This document shows, piece after piece, positions 56,083 to 64,000 of a stretch of 64,000 nucleotides of DNA (position 1 is its first letter; every line of letters starts with the position of its first letter). Source of the DNA: Sphingobacterium pedocola (GTDB lineage Bacteria > Bacteroidota > Bacteroidia > Sphingobacteriales > Sphingobacteriaceae). Position numbers and translations under genes: made by a program. The stretch is from positions 558,854-622,853 of the forward strand of contig NZ_MU158690.1 of the NCBI RefSeq assembly GCF_015209965.1, in the 5' to 3' direction. The notes beneath the pieces are model-generated. The model was not told where the DNA came from and searched no databases. It saw nothing but the letters and a program-made list of their open reading frames with translations.

Positions 56083-57516
56083 ATGAATCGATTTTTTCCG
56101 ATACTCTTTCTAAGTCTTTTTGTTTTTTCGCTGACAGCCTGCTCACAACATCATGAGAGTGGCCCGTGGGCAAAATTAGATAGTATTAGAGCTTTGATCG
56201 TGGCACCTACTTTTGCAGATAAAACTTATTTAATAACCGATCATGGTGCGAAAGGCGACGGCGTATTTATGAATACGGATATCATTAATAAAGTTATCAC
56301 GAGCTGTTCGGAAAGCGGAGGTGGAAAAGTGGTGGTACCAAAAGGTGTCTTTTTAAGCGGAGCCATTCATTTAAAATCAAATGTGAATCTACATTTTGAA
56401 GATGGATCTAAAATTATATTCAGCCGCAATCCGCAGGACTATTTGCCGCTGGTACGATCCAGATGGGAGGGTATGGATCTAATGAACTATTCACCACTTA
56501 TTTATGCCTATCAGGTAGAGAATGTCGCCATAACTGGAAACGGGGTGTTAGATGGTAACGCCGACAATCAACATTGGTGGCCTTGGAAAGCCAAGAAAGA
56601 ATACGGGTGGGTCGATGGAATGGATAACCAATTGGCATCTGTGAAGAAATTGACACAACAAGTTAAAGATCGTGTTCCTGTAGCGCAGCGTATATATGGA
56701 GAGGGTGGTTTCTTAAGGCCTCCGTTTATCCAGCCCTACCAGTCCAAAAATATTGTTATTGCCGATGTGACCATAAATAATGCGCCTTTTTGGAATCTCA
56801 ATCCCGTGTTGTGCGAAAATGTAATCGTGCGGGATGTGAAGATTGTAACGCATGGGCCTAATAACGATGGTTGTGACCCCGAAGCCAGTAAGAATGTACT
56901 CATAACAGGGTGTTATTTTGATACAGGAGATGACTGTATTGCCATAAAATCCGGGCGCAATGAAGACGGAAGGGATCTGGCTATTCCCGCAGAAAATATT
57001 ATTATAGAAAATTGTGTCATGAAAGATGGCCACGGCGGTATTGTCATCGGAAGTGAAATTTCGGGAGGTGCAAAAAACATTTTCGCGCAAAATCTTCAGA
57101 TGGATAGCCCAGAGTTAGATCGCGTTATCCGATTGAAGACAAGTTCATTAAGAGGAGGAACAATAGACGGTTTATATGTTCGGAATATTAAAGTCGGTAC
57201 ATATAAGGAGGCCGCTATTCGCTTTAATATGTTCTACGAGAATCCCGGCGACCACCTTCCGCAAATTAAAAATGTATGGATAGAGAACCTACAGGTCGAA
57301 AAAGGAGGGAAATTTGGCGTTTTGATAGACGCCTATAAAGAGTCTCCAATAACGAATTTTACGGTCATTAATTCGTCAATTAATGGAGTAGGTATTCCTG
57401 TTCAGAGCAATTATACAGAAAATGTTGTTTTCTCCAATTTTAAAATAAACGGAAAGATCATCGAGTCAATAGAAAGTGCAAATAATAGCAAAAAGGAAAA
57501 ATCTGAAAAGTTTTAA
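56083..57516 (+). CDS. GH28 polygalacturonase-family lipoprotein
   Basis: 477 aa right-handed beta helix. Lipobox LTAC (C20). GH28 active-site motifs are intact: GPNNDGCDPE (D262), TGDDCIAIKSG (D283, D284), DGHGGIVIGSE (H317) and VIRLKTS (R350, K352). The Asn-Asp-Gly and GDD pattern supports a working glycosidase on pectin-type or related uronate-containing glycans, endo- or exo-acting not decidable. Monocistronic, 90 bases after scoB and ahead of a sigma/anti-sigma/SusC group that may serve uptake of its products. Confidence 0.92.
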   Translation: MNRFFPILFLSLFVFSLTACSQHHESGPWAKLDSIRALIVAPTFADKTYLITDHGAKGDGVFMNTDIINKVITSCSESGGGKVVVPKGVFLSGAIHLKSNVNLHFEDGSKIIFSRNPQDYLPLVRSRWEGMDLMNYSPLIYAYQVENVAITGNGVLDGNADNQHWWPWKAKKEYGWVDGMDNQLASVKKLTQQVKDRVPVAQRIYGEGGFLRPPFIQPYQSKNIVIADVTINNAPFWNLNPVLCENVIVRDVKIVTHGPNNDGCDPEASKNVLITGCYFDTGDDCIAIKSGRNEDGRDLAIPAENIIIENCVMKDGHGGIVIGSEISGGAKNIFAQNLQMDSPELDRVIRLKTSSLRGGTIDGLYVRNIKVGTYKEAAIRFNMFYENPGDHLPQIKNVWIENLQVEKGGKFGVLIDAYKESPITNFTVINSSINGVGIPVQSNYTENVVFSNFKINGKIIESIESANNSKKEKSEKF

Positions 57517-57549
57517 TCCTTTCTTTTTTATTCGCTTATTAGTCAATGC

Positions 57550-57571
57550 AAAGCCCTAAAAAGGGCTTTTG
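57550..57571 (+). terminator. Terminator after the GH28 gene
   Basis: AAAGCCCT (57550-57557) pairs with AGGGCTTT (57562-57569), loop AAAA, followed by TG and a T-rich stretch. 33 bases after the stop. Confidence 0.88.
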
Positions 57572-57953
57572 TATTTTAGAAAAGATATTGTGGTAAGCGT
57601 GGGTCGCTTCCGAAACAAGACATGACAGTTCATAACAGTTATATGAACAGCGTGTTTTATCTTAGAACACATTTATAAATCTATAATTATTTAAAAGTAA
57701 TTTATGAACGCAATATTGGTGTCAGAATAAGACAATTGAAACATTGCTTACGCAACCAATTACGGAATATTTGTAAAAAGTGGTAGTCCAATCTTGTCAA
57801 CAAGAACAGTCTCGGCACCTTTTCACTACCTTGCTTTGAGCGGATAGGGAAGTATAATAGTATACTGAGGGAAAGTTTACATAGAATATTTTTCATCACC
57901 GAATACTTTTTTTATATTAGTAGCATTACATTAAGTACAGAGAAACCTCTATT
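57572..57953. other. Intergenic region before the ECF sigma gene
   Basis: About 380 bases. Contains the GTTCAT dyad listed next. A 65-codon minus-strand frame (57702-57899) is open but not convincing. No standard TTG/TAnnTTTG promoter for the sigma gene was identified. Confidence 0.5.
57628..57649. promoter_or_regulatory. Dyad GTTCAT-N9-ATGAAC
   Basis: Perfect 6-bp inverted repeat with a 9-base centre (57628-57633 and 57643-57648, followed by A as at 12023). Same design as the dyad at 12001-12023. About 305 bases before the sigma factor start. Confidence 0.4.
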
Positions 57954-58517
57954 ATGCGTTCGTATTCCAATCACACAGATGTAGAGCTGCTGTCATTGCT
58001 TATTCAAAGTGATGCCGTTGCTTTTACAGAGATCTATAATAGATATTGGAAGAAGCTATTTGTTTTGGCTGCAAATCGAATGCATAATCTGGAGGATGCA
58101 GAAGAAGTCGTGCAAGACATCTTTACCTCGCTTTGGAATCGTAGAGATAAGGTAGAAATCACATCAGAATTGTCCAGTTATTTGGCTGTTTCGGTAAAGT
58201 ATAGAGTCATCAGAACGTTGAATCGATATTACAATATGCAAAAGTATGTTGATGCAGCCTTGACTGACCACGCAATAGACGATTCTACTCAGCAATATTT
58301 AGCTTTTGACGAACTTCGGACAGAACTAGGTAAATACGTGCAACAGTTGCCTGAAAAATGTAAACTGGTTTTTCAATTAAGTCGAGAAGAGGGATATTCG
58401 CAGAAGCAAATTTCAGAAGAACTCGGTATTTCTGAAAAAACTGTTGAAGCCCATCTTGGAAAAGCCTTTAAAACTCTTCGGTCAAAACTTACCAACTTTA
58501 TGGTGACATTATTATAG
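57954..58517 (+). CDS. ECF RNA polymerase sigma factor (Bacteroidota SusCD-associated type)
   Basis: 187 aa sigma-70 family ECF factor. Region 2 around AFTEIYNRYWKKLFVLAANR and DAEEVVQDIFTSLWNRRD (48-65); region 4 helix-turn-helix GYSQKQISEELGISEKTVEA followed by HLGKAFKTLRSKL. Followed by a FecR anti-sigma and an STN-SusC, the standard surface-signalling set: ligand at SusC releases this sigma through FecR. Confidence 0.93.
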   Translation: MRSYSNHTDVELLSLLIQSDAVAFTEIYNRYWKKLFVLAANRMHNLEDAEEVVQDIFTSLWNRRDKVEITSELSSYLAVSVKYRVIRTLNRYYNMQKYVDAALTDHAIDDSTQQYLAFDELRTELGKYVQQLPEKCKLVFQLSREEGYSQKQISEELGISEKTVEAHLGKAFKTLRSKLTNFMVTLL

Positions 58518-58833
58518 ATTATTTATTGCATTATAATCTAATTTTAATGCTGCAATCACATTCAATTAGTGCTATTTCCGGTACTTTTATATACAAAAAA
58601 CCCAATTACATATCCCTACACTTTCTAGAGTTAATATGCTCAATTAAAAATCACGATATCGCATATTAGACATTTACTTTCTCACAGCAGCTAGTTTAAA
58701 ATCATCCAATTTTTATGAGTTACGCATGTCTTCTTTATCGTTATATTGTTTTTTTTGAATTTTTTTAAAAAAAATGTTTTGAGCACTAAGGGATTTGTCC
58801 TGCATCTGATACATATATGTAAAGGTTAAAATT
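58518..58833. other. 316-base sigma-fecR intergenic region
   Basis: Very AT-rich, with homopolymer T and A runs at 58751-58775. No terminator-like hairpin and no clear promoter recognised; nothing else seen. Confidence 0.5.
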
Positions 58834-59964
58834 ATGCGTAGCGAGAGGCGGTATCAAGAGTTAGCATCAAAGTGGCTGGACGGCAGTATAACAGATGAGG
58901 AGAAGGAAGAATTTGCGCAGTGGTATCATGCGCAAAATGACGAGGTGGATATTCCGCTTACTTTCGCTCGCGATGAGGCAGAACTGCAATCCAGGATTTT
59001 GGATAAAGTCAACCGTAATATTTCTGATTCAAGGACAAAGCGTGTTTTGTTTACGCCAAAAATGCAAATGGCAGTTGCAGCTTCTCTGGCGCTGTTTTTC
59101 TTGTTTGGAGGATACTTTTGGTATAGCAAAAAGATAAATGACAATGGTGCAATCCATCATGTAAGTCAAGTACAGCCTGGTGGAAATAAGGCAACATTGA
59201 CATTGGCAGATGGGCAAGAAATAGATTTGAGTGAGCAGCACGAAGGATTGATTGTGGGAGATAATATAGCCTACGTTGACGGGGCAAAACTTTTTGATCA
59301 GGATACGGACGAGAGCTTATCTGCTATTCTATCCACACCAAAGGGAGGACAGTATCAAATACAACTGCCAGACGGCTCGAAGGTATGGTTAAACTCCTCC
59401 TCATCCTTGAAGTTTCCGAAGAAGTTCGATGAGAGATTTAGAGAAGTTGAACTGCTGTCAGGAGAGGCATTTTTTGAAATCAGTACACAGTATGCGCATA
59501 GCAAAAAAGTGCCATTCTATGTCAGAAATAACCAACAGCTGACGGAGGTATTAGGCACGAAATTCAATGTGAATATGTATGAAGAGGGTACAGTCACCAC
59601 GGTGACAGAAGGGGCCGTAGGAGTCAGCGCATTAGGTAAGCCGTCGAGTCATCTGGCTGTATTGACGGTCGGCAAACAAGCTATCTTGAAGAGCGGTCAG
59701 GTTTCTGTGGGTGAGGTTAATGTGGAAGAATTTACGGCATGGAAAGATGGTTATTTTTATTTTAATGATGCCAGTATCTATACCGTCATGAAAGAATTTG
59801 AACGATGGTATGATATCGAGATAAAATATGAATCAACCACTTCTGACTATTTGTTTGTCGGAAAAATTCCACGTAAAGTAACACTGGCTACTGCGCTCAA
59901 TGTGCTGAAAAGTGCAGGCGTCAGCTACGAGTGGAAAGACAATCGTTACCTTATTATAAAGTAA
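58834..59964 (+). CDS. FecR-family anti-sigma factor
   Basis: 376 aa inner-membrane transducer. N-terminal cytoplasmic helical part (ASKWLDGSITDEEKEEFAQW), one transmembrane helix at about 79-97 (MAVAASLALFFLFGGYFWY), periplasmic FecR domain (ILSTPKGGQYQIQLPDGSKV, then VWLNSSSSLKFPKKF, SGEAFFEI, VLGTKFNVNMYEEG) and C-terminal DUF4974 (YFYFNDASIYTVMKEFERWY) that contacts the STN domain of the transporter. Confidence 0.94.
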   Translation: MRSERRYQELASKWLDGSITDEEKEEFAQWYHAQNDEVDIPLTFARDEAELQSRILDKVNRNISDSRTKRVLFTPKMQMAVAASLALFFLFGGYFWYSKKINDNGAIHHVSQVQPGGNKATLTLADGQEIDLSEQHEGLIVGDNIAYVDGAKLFDQDTDESLSAILSTPKGGQYQIQLPDGSKVWLNSSSSLKFPKKFDERFREVELLSGEAFFEISTQYAHSKKVPFYVRNNQQLTEVLGTKFNVNMYEEGTVTTVTEGAVGVSALGKPSSHLAVLTVGKQAILKSGQVSVGEVNVEEFTAWKDGYFYFNDASIYTVMKEFERWYDIEIKYESTTSDYLFVGKIPRKVTLATALNVLKSAGVSYEWKDNRYLIIK

Positions 59965-60042
59965 CAGGATATAACTAACCTTTAATTATGATTGATATGA
60001 AAACAGGAGAGACTTAAAAAAGAGGTTTGTGTAACGAAAAAA

Positions 60043-60067
60043 CTGGAAACGCTTGCAACATTTCCAG
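60043..60067. promoter_or_regulatory. LacI-type operator-like site within a small hairpin
   Basis: TGGAAACGCTTGCA (60044-60057) fits the general LacI-family pattern TGnAAnCGnTTnCA at every fixed position. It overlaps an inverted repeat CTGGAAA (60043-60049) / TTTCCAG (60061-60067). It lies in the 181-base fecR-susC spacer, suggesting a second regulator acting on susC besides the sigma factor. Confidence 0.4.
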
Positions 60068-60145
60068 CTAATAGTTAGGGCAAACCAACAAAATCCAATT
60101 CGAAGTAGATATTTTATGATTAAATAACCCAAACCATACAAAGGT

Positions 60146-63100
60146 ATGTTTTTAAAACTATTATTACGCTTTTTATTGCTTTTTAATAAAAAAAATATTA
60201 TGCGTTTGAAGCTGACAATCACATTGTTAACCATTTGTTGTTTACAGCTAATAGCAAATGGACAGCGGGTAACCCTGAAGGAGCGTAATGCTCCGCTGGC
60301 TAAAGTCCTAAGCAAAATTGAGAAACAGAGTGGCTACACTTTCTTTTACAACAAAAGAGAGATAAATCTAGAGTCTGTTTATATTGAGGTAAATAATGAG
60401 AGCCTCTCAAACACATTGGACGCTCTGTTCAAAGGTAAGCCTTATGGATATGAAATACAGGATAAGATTGTTGTCCTGAATCGTCAAGGCGCTCAGAAAA
60501 AGACCAATACCTCGACGAAGAATGTACGGTCTGTTAAGATAGTACAGCAGACGCTGACAGGAATTGTAAGAGATATTGACGGCAATGTCGTGTCTGGCGT
60601 CAGTATTTTGGTCAAAGGTACGGCTAGAGGTGCTTCTACAGATACGAACGGAAGGTATCAGATCGAAGCACAAGCTGGAGAGACTTTGATTTATCAAATC
60701 GTTGGATTTCACGCAAAAGAAGTGCTGTTGACCGAAGGTCAAACCACGTCAGACATTGTCCTGGAGTCTGTTCTGGAAGATATAGATGAAGTTGTGGTCG
60801 TAGGATATGGTGTGCAAAAGAAAGAAACGGTCACCGGATCTATTGCATCTATCCAGACAAAAGAAATCAAGCAGAGTCCTGCAGCAAACTTGGCTGTTAC
60901 ACTCGCTGGCAGGCTACCGGGGCTGACTTCCATTCAACGTAGCGGAGAGCCTGGTCGTGAAAGTGCAGAATTGTACTTACGCGGTGTCAGTACGATCAAT
61001 AGCCAGAACCCGATCATTTTGGTGGATGGTGTTGAAAGGGAATTGACGTATATTGATCCCAATGAGGTCGAGTCTGTGACGATCTTAAAGGATGCATCCT
61101 CTACGGCGATCTTTGGTACTCGTGGAGCGAATGGTGTTATCTTGGTCACCACCAGACGAGGCAAAGGTGAAAAACCGCAGATTAATTTCAGTTCAGAGTT
61201 CTCTCTTCAGGATTTTACAAGGTCACCAAAGCCTGTAAATTCGTACGACTATGCTGTTTTGAAAAACCTTGCTCTCGAAAATGAAGGGAGAACCCATGAA
61301 TTTACGGCGGAGCAGATCGAGAAATATCGGCTTGGCAATGACCCGATGTATCCCAACACCAGCTGGCAAAATATCCTGTTGAAGGATTATGCGCCGCAAC
61401 ACAGGTATAATTTAAATGTGTCGGGCGCAGGCAAAATGGCCAAATACTTTGTAAACGCAGGGTATATCAACCAAGGGGGGCAATTCAAGACCGAAAAAGA
61501 TCTTTCGTATGATCCGTCCTTTAAAATGGATCGGTATAATTTCAGGTCCAATATTGATATCGATCTGAACAAGCGCCTGAAAGCCTTCATGAATGTTGCG
61601 GGATATTTGGAGAAATTGAATTCAGCAGCAGGAGCATATGTAGAAGGTGTGTCTTTGGACAATTTGGCATCTAGCTCGCCGTCGCTTTGGATCTTGGCCT
61701 ATATGAATGATCTGAATGCGACGCTTCCGGGACCTTTGACTCCTGATGGACAAGTTCTTACCAGCCAGACTGTAGCAATGCCGAGTTATGGACAGTTGAA
61801 CAGAACGGGCTACGTGCAGCGTGCTATCACGAATGTGACAGCGACGTATGGTATGGAGCATGACTTGGATTTCATCACGAAAGGATTGTCTGCCAAAGCT
61901 ATCATGTCCTACGATACCAAAGCGGCGAATAATTTTTATGCCACCAAACAGTACCCTCGTTACATTTATGAAATCATTCAAAATGAAGCCGGGGAAAATG
62001 TCGTGAATTATAGACCCTACGACTCCAATGAAAATACACCTTTGGGATTACATGGTATTCGAACGTACCAGACACGGTCCAATGTGCAGGCCTTCTTAAA
62101 TTATCAGCGCAGTTTCGCAAAGCATAATGTGACCGGGTTGCTTTTGTTTCAACAGGAGAAGACCGTGATCAATGCGGAGTTGCCTTACAACCTAAGAGGT
62201 TTCTCAGGACGTCTGACCTATGGTTATGCCGACAAGTACTTTGCCGAATTCAATGCTGGATACAATGGGTCTGAGCAATTTGCGAAAGGCAAGCGCTTTG
62301 GCTTTTTCCCTGCTGTTTCGGGAGCTTGGTTAGTGTCTAACGAAGATTTTTTCAAGAATGATCTTGTCACGCTGTTAAAAGTAAGAGGTTCGTACGGACA
62401 TGTGGGTAATGATCGGATAGGAGGAAGAAGATTCTTGTACCTGGACAATATCCAGATGGGCGGCGGTGGCAGTGGCAGCTTGGGTAGAGGGCAGACGATC
62501 AACATCAGTTCGTTGCGTAATGCCGACTTGACTTGGGAATTGGCCAAAATGACCAATATCGGATTGGAAGTAGGTTTATGGAATGAATTGACATTGAACG
62601 TGGACATGTTTAGAGAGCGCAGGGATAATATCTTGATTTATAGGCAGAGTATCTCTCGTGTGATCGGTTTGAGCAGTGGCGTACTTCCTCCTGCGAATAT
62701 GGGGAAAGTAGAAAATAAAGGATACGAAATAGAGCTTAATTACAAAAAGCGCTTTAATGCTGATTTTTCTCTATTTTCCAAAGCACACCTGAGTTATGCC
62801 AGAAATAAGGTTCTATTTATAGACGAGCCTATCCGAGGAGATGACTTTGCGTACCGGTATACCTCAACAGGATATTCTATTGGACAAGGATGGGGCTATT
62901 TGGTAGACCGCTTTTTTTATGATGATATGGATATTGCGACTTCTCCGGTACAAAATGTCAGCACGACACCAAGGCCTGGAGACTTCAAATACAGAGATTT
63001 AACAGGAGACGGTATTGTAGATGAAAAAGATATGGCGCCTATCGGACATCCTTCCGTTCCAGAGTATACCTTAGGAGGGGCACTAGGTTTCAACTACAAA

Positions 63101-63541
63101 GGTTTTGATTTTAGTGCTTTGTTGCAAGGCGTGACCAATGTTTCCAATTTTTATCGCAATAGAAATATCTTTCCGCGAAACAACTTCTATGATATGCACT
63201 TGAATAGCTGGACGAAGGAAAGAGCGGACAATGGCGACAAGATTACCTATCCTCGATTGACGACATTATCCACACAAAATGAGTGGAAAAACGATTACTT
63301 CACGATGGATGCCAGTTACCTCCGGTTGAAAAATATGGAGATCGGCTATACGTTGGGCTCCGATGTGACCAAGCGGTTCGGTATCAACTCGGTTCGTATC
63401 TATGGAAATGGTTTTAACCTGTTTACATGGGATCGATTGCCAACGAGAAATTTTGATCCGGAGCTGTCGGACGAATTAGCTGAAGGTTATTCTTATCCTG
63501 TGGTGAGGTATTATAATGTAGGGTTAAACATTATCTTTTAA
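60146..63541 (+). CDS. SusC-type TonB-dependent signal-transducing transporter
   Basis: 1131 aa. Start ATG at 60146; the ATG at 60200 (MRLKLTITLLTICCLQLIAN) gives a more ordinary signal peptide and may be the real one. Then an STN domain (KVLSKIEKQSGYTFFYNKRE, about 53-112) for contact with FecR, a carboxypeptidase-D-like domain (TGIVRDIDGNVVSGVSILVK, 138-210), TonB-box region EVVVVGYGVQKKE, plug (SVTILKDASSTAIFGTRGAN) and barrel ending YYNVGLNIIF. Sugar or glycan importer; ligand not known. Confidence 0.95.
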   Translation: MFLKLLLRFLLLFNKKNIMRLKLTITLLTICCLQLIANGQRVTLKERNAPLAKVLSKIEKQSGYTFFYNKREINLESVYIEVNNESLSNTLDALFKGKPYGYEIQDKIVVLNRQGAQKKTNTSTKNVRSVKIVQQTLTGIVRDIDGNVVSGVSILVKGTARGASTDTNGRYQIEAQAGETLIYQIVGFHAKEVLLTEGQTTSDIVLESVLEDIDEVVVVGYGVQKKETVTGSIASIQTKEIKQSPAANLAVTLAGRLPGLTSIQRSGEPGRESAELYLRGVSTINSQNPIILVDGVERELTYIDPNEVESVTILKDASSTAIFGTRGANGVILVTTRRGKGEKPQINFSSEFSLQDFTRSPKPVNSYDYAVLKNLALENEGRTHEFTAEQIEKYRLGNDPMYPNTSWQNILLKDYAPQHRYNLNVSGAGKMAKYFVNAGYINQGGQFKTEKDLSYDPSFKMDRYNFRSNIDIDLNKRLKAFMNVAGYLEKLNSAAGAYVEGVSLDNLASSSPSLWILAYMNDLNATLPGPLTPDGQVLTSQTVAMPSYGQLNRTGYVQRAITNVTATYGMEHDLDFITKGLSAKAIMSYDTKAANNFYATKQYPRYIYEIIQNEAGENVVNYRPYDSNENTPLGLHGIRTYQTRSNVQAFLNYQRSFAKHNVTGLLLFQQEKTVINAELPYNLRGFSGRLTYGYADKYFAEFNAGYNGSEQFAKGKRFGFFPAVSGAWLVSNEDFFKNDLVTLLKVRGSYGHVGNDRIGGRRFLYLDNIQMGGGGSGSLGRGQTINISSLRNADLTWELAKMTNIGLEVGLWNELTLNVDMFRERRDNILIYRQSISRVIGLSSGVLPPANMGKVENKGYEIELNYKKRFNADFSLFSKAHLSYARNKVLFIDEPIRGDDFAYRYTSTGYSIGQGWGYLVDRFFYDDMDIATSPVQNVSTTPRPGDFKYRDLTGDGIVDEKDMAPIGHPSVPEYTLGGALGFNYKGFDFSALLQGVTNVSNFYRNRNIFPRNNFYDMHLNSWTKERADNGDKITYPRLTTLSTQNEWKNDYFTMDASYLRLKNMEIGYTLGSDVTKRFGINSVRIYGNGFNLFTWDRLPTRNFDPELSDELAEGYSYPVVRYYNVGLNIIF

Positions 63542-63550
63542 GCGACTATT

Positions 63551-64000
63551 ATGAAAAAAATTATTGTATATATAGTGAGTATTGGTATTTCTTACTTTGC
63601 GCTAGGCTGTAAGAATGATCCATTGGATATAACGCCAGATGGTAGGATTACGATGGAAGATGTTTGGAAGGACGCGATCAGAACAGAGGCTTTTCTGAAT
63701 ACGGTGTACCAATTTGTTCCAGGTTATTTTATGTCTTACGGTTATTTTGAGACGATCTCAGGCTTGTCTGATGAGAGCTATTACAAAGAGGGGATTGGTA
63801 TTGCTTGGGCCAATGGTTCCTTGAGTCCGAACAACAATTTTGTCAATGATTTTTATAACAATTGCTGGTCGGGTATACGCTATGCGAATGTATTTATTGA
63901 GAATATAGATCGTGCGCAGGTAACCAATGAAAACAACAGGGGCTTATTTAAAGCGGAGGCAAAAATATTGCGCGCTTTTTATTACCTGGAGTTGATCAAG
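63551..64000 (+). CDS. SusD/RagB-type lipoprotein, 3' end missing
   Basis: First 150 codons of a SusD partner, starting 9 bases after susC. Lipoprotein signal MKKIIVYIVSIGISYFALGC (C20), then NDPLDITPDGRITMEDVW and the TPR-like FKAEAKILRAFYYLELIK at the window edge. Binds the ligand for the preceding SusC. Confidence 0.92.
   Translation, partial: MKKIIVYIVSIGISYFALGCKNDPLDITPDGRITMEDVWKDAIRTEAFLNTVYQFVPGYFMSYGYFETISGLSDESYYKEGIGIAWANGSLSPNNNFVNDFYNNCWSGIRYANVFIENIDRAQVTNENNRGLFKAEAKILRAFYYLELIK

Noticed and set aside
57702..57899. 65-codon minus-strand ORF in the GH28-sigma gap
   Set aside because: No start context, no recognisable domain; considered as a possible transposase fragment but nothing supports it.

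Overview
The window reads as a chromosomal segment of a Bacteroidota member, most likely a Sphingobacteriaceae (Sphingobacterium/Pedobacter-like). The grounds are SusC/SusD pairs, FecR-type anti-sigma with DUF4974, promoters of the TTG-N19/20-TAnnTTTG type, few Shine-Dalgarno sequences, lipoproteins carrying the Cys-x-Lys-acidic outer-surface signature, and atpD-atpC standing apart from the other ATP synthase genes. The genus is inferred, not proven.

Layout. 1-2300 (+): end of a ribosomal operon (rpsD fragment, rpoA, rplQ). 2376-7362 (+): arginine operon argD, argF' (acyl-ornithine carbamoyltransferase), argB, proC, argE, behind a clear promoter overlapped by a large palindrome. 7385-11816 (-): glyS, bcp, an M23 peptidase and a FAH-family enzyme. 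12165-12869 (+): a HAD phosphatase whose promoter core nearly copies the arg promoter. 12908-16725 (-): class Ib ribonucleotide reductase nrdH-nrdI-nrdE-nrdF, preceded by about 0.7 kb with DnaA-box-like sites and what looks like a frameshifted gene remnant.

17444-35583 (-): an eleven-gene, tightly packed surface locus with two SusC/SusD pairs, two fasciclin (FAS1) lipoproteins, a DUF5007-like protein, an IPT/delta-60 repeat protein, a phosphodiesterase-fold/LamG protein with a degraded active site, and three proteins ending in the same F5/8-type-C-like domain. It encodes no recognisable glycosidase, lyase or regulator, and is the best candidate here for an undescribed system.

36398-36916 (-): DUF2911 lipid/secreted protein. 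37038-51515 (-): a complete branched-chain amino acid operon, transcribed ilvE-ilvD-ilvB-ilvN-dinB-like-ilvC-leuC-leuD-ABC ATPase-leuB-leuA-ilvA. 51881-53715 (-): atpD-atpC. 53899-54492 (-): a membrane coiled-coil protein. 54645-55992 (+): scoA-scoB CoA transferase. 56083-57516 (+): a GH28 pectinase-family lipoprotein. 57954-64000 (+): ECF sigma factor, FecR anti-sigma, an STN-containing SusC transducer and the start of its SusD, i.e. a surface-signalling-controlled uptake locus that continues past the window.

A theme across the window is long, near-perfect hairpins: at gene ends (several overlap stop codons) and also inside operons (nrdE-nrdF, atpD-atpC, ilvC-leuC, leuB-leuA, ilvD-ilvB). No tRNA, rRNA, CRISPR array, intact insertion sequence or prophage was seen.
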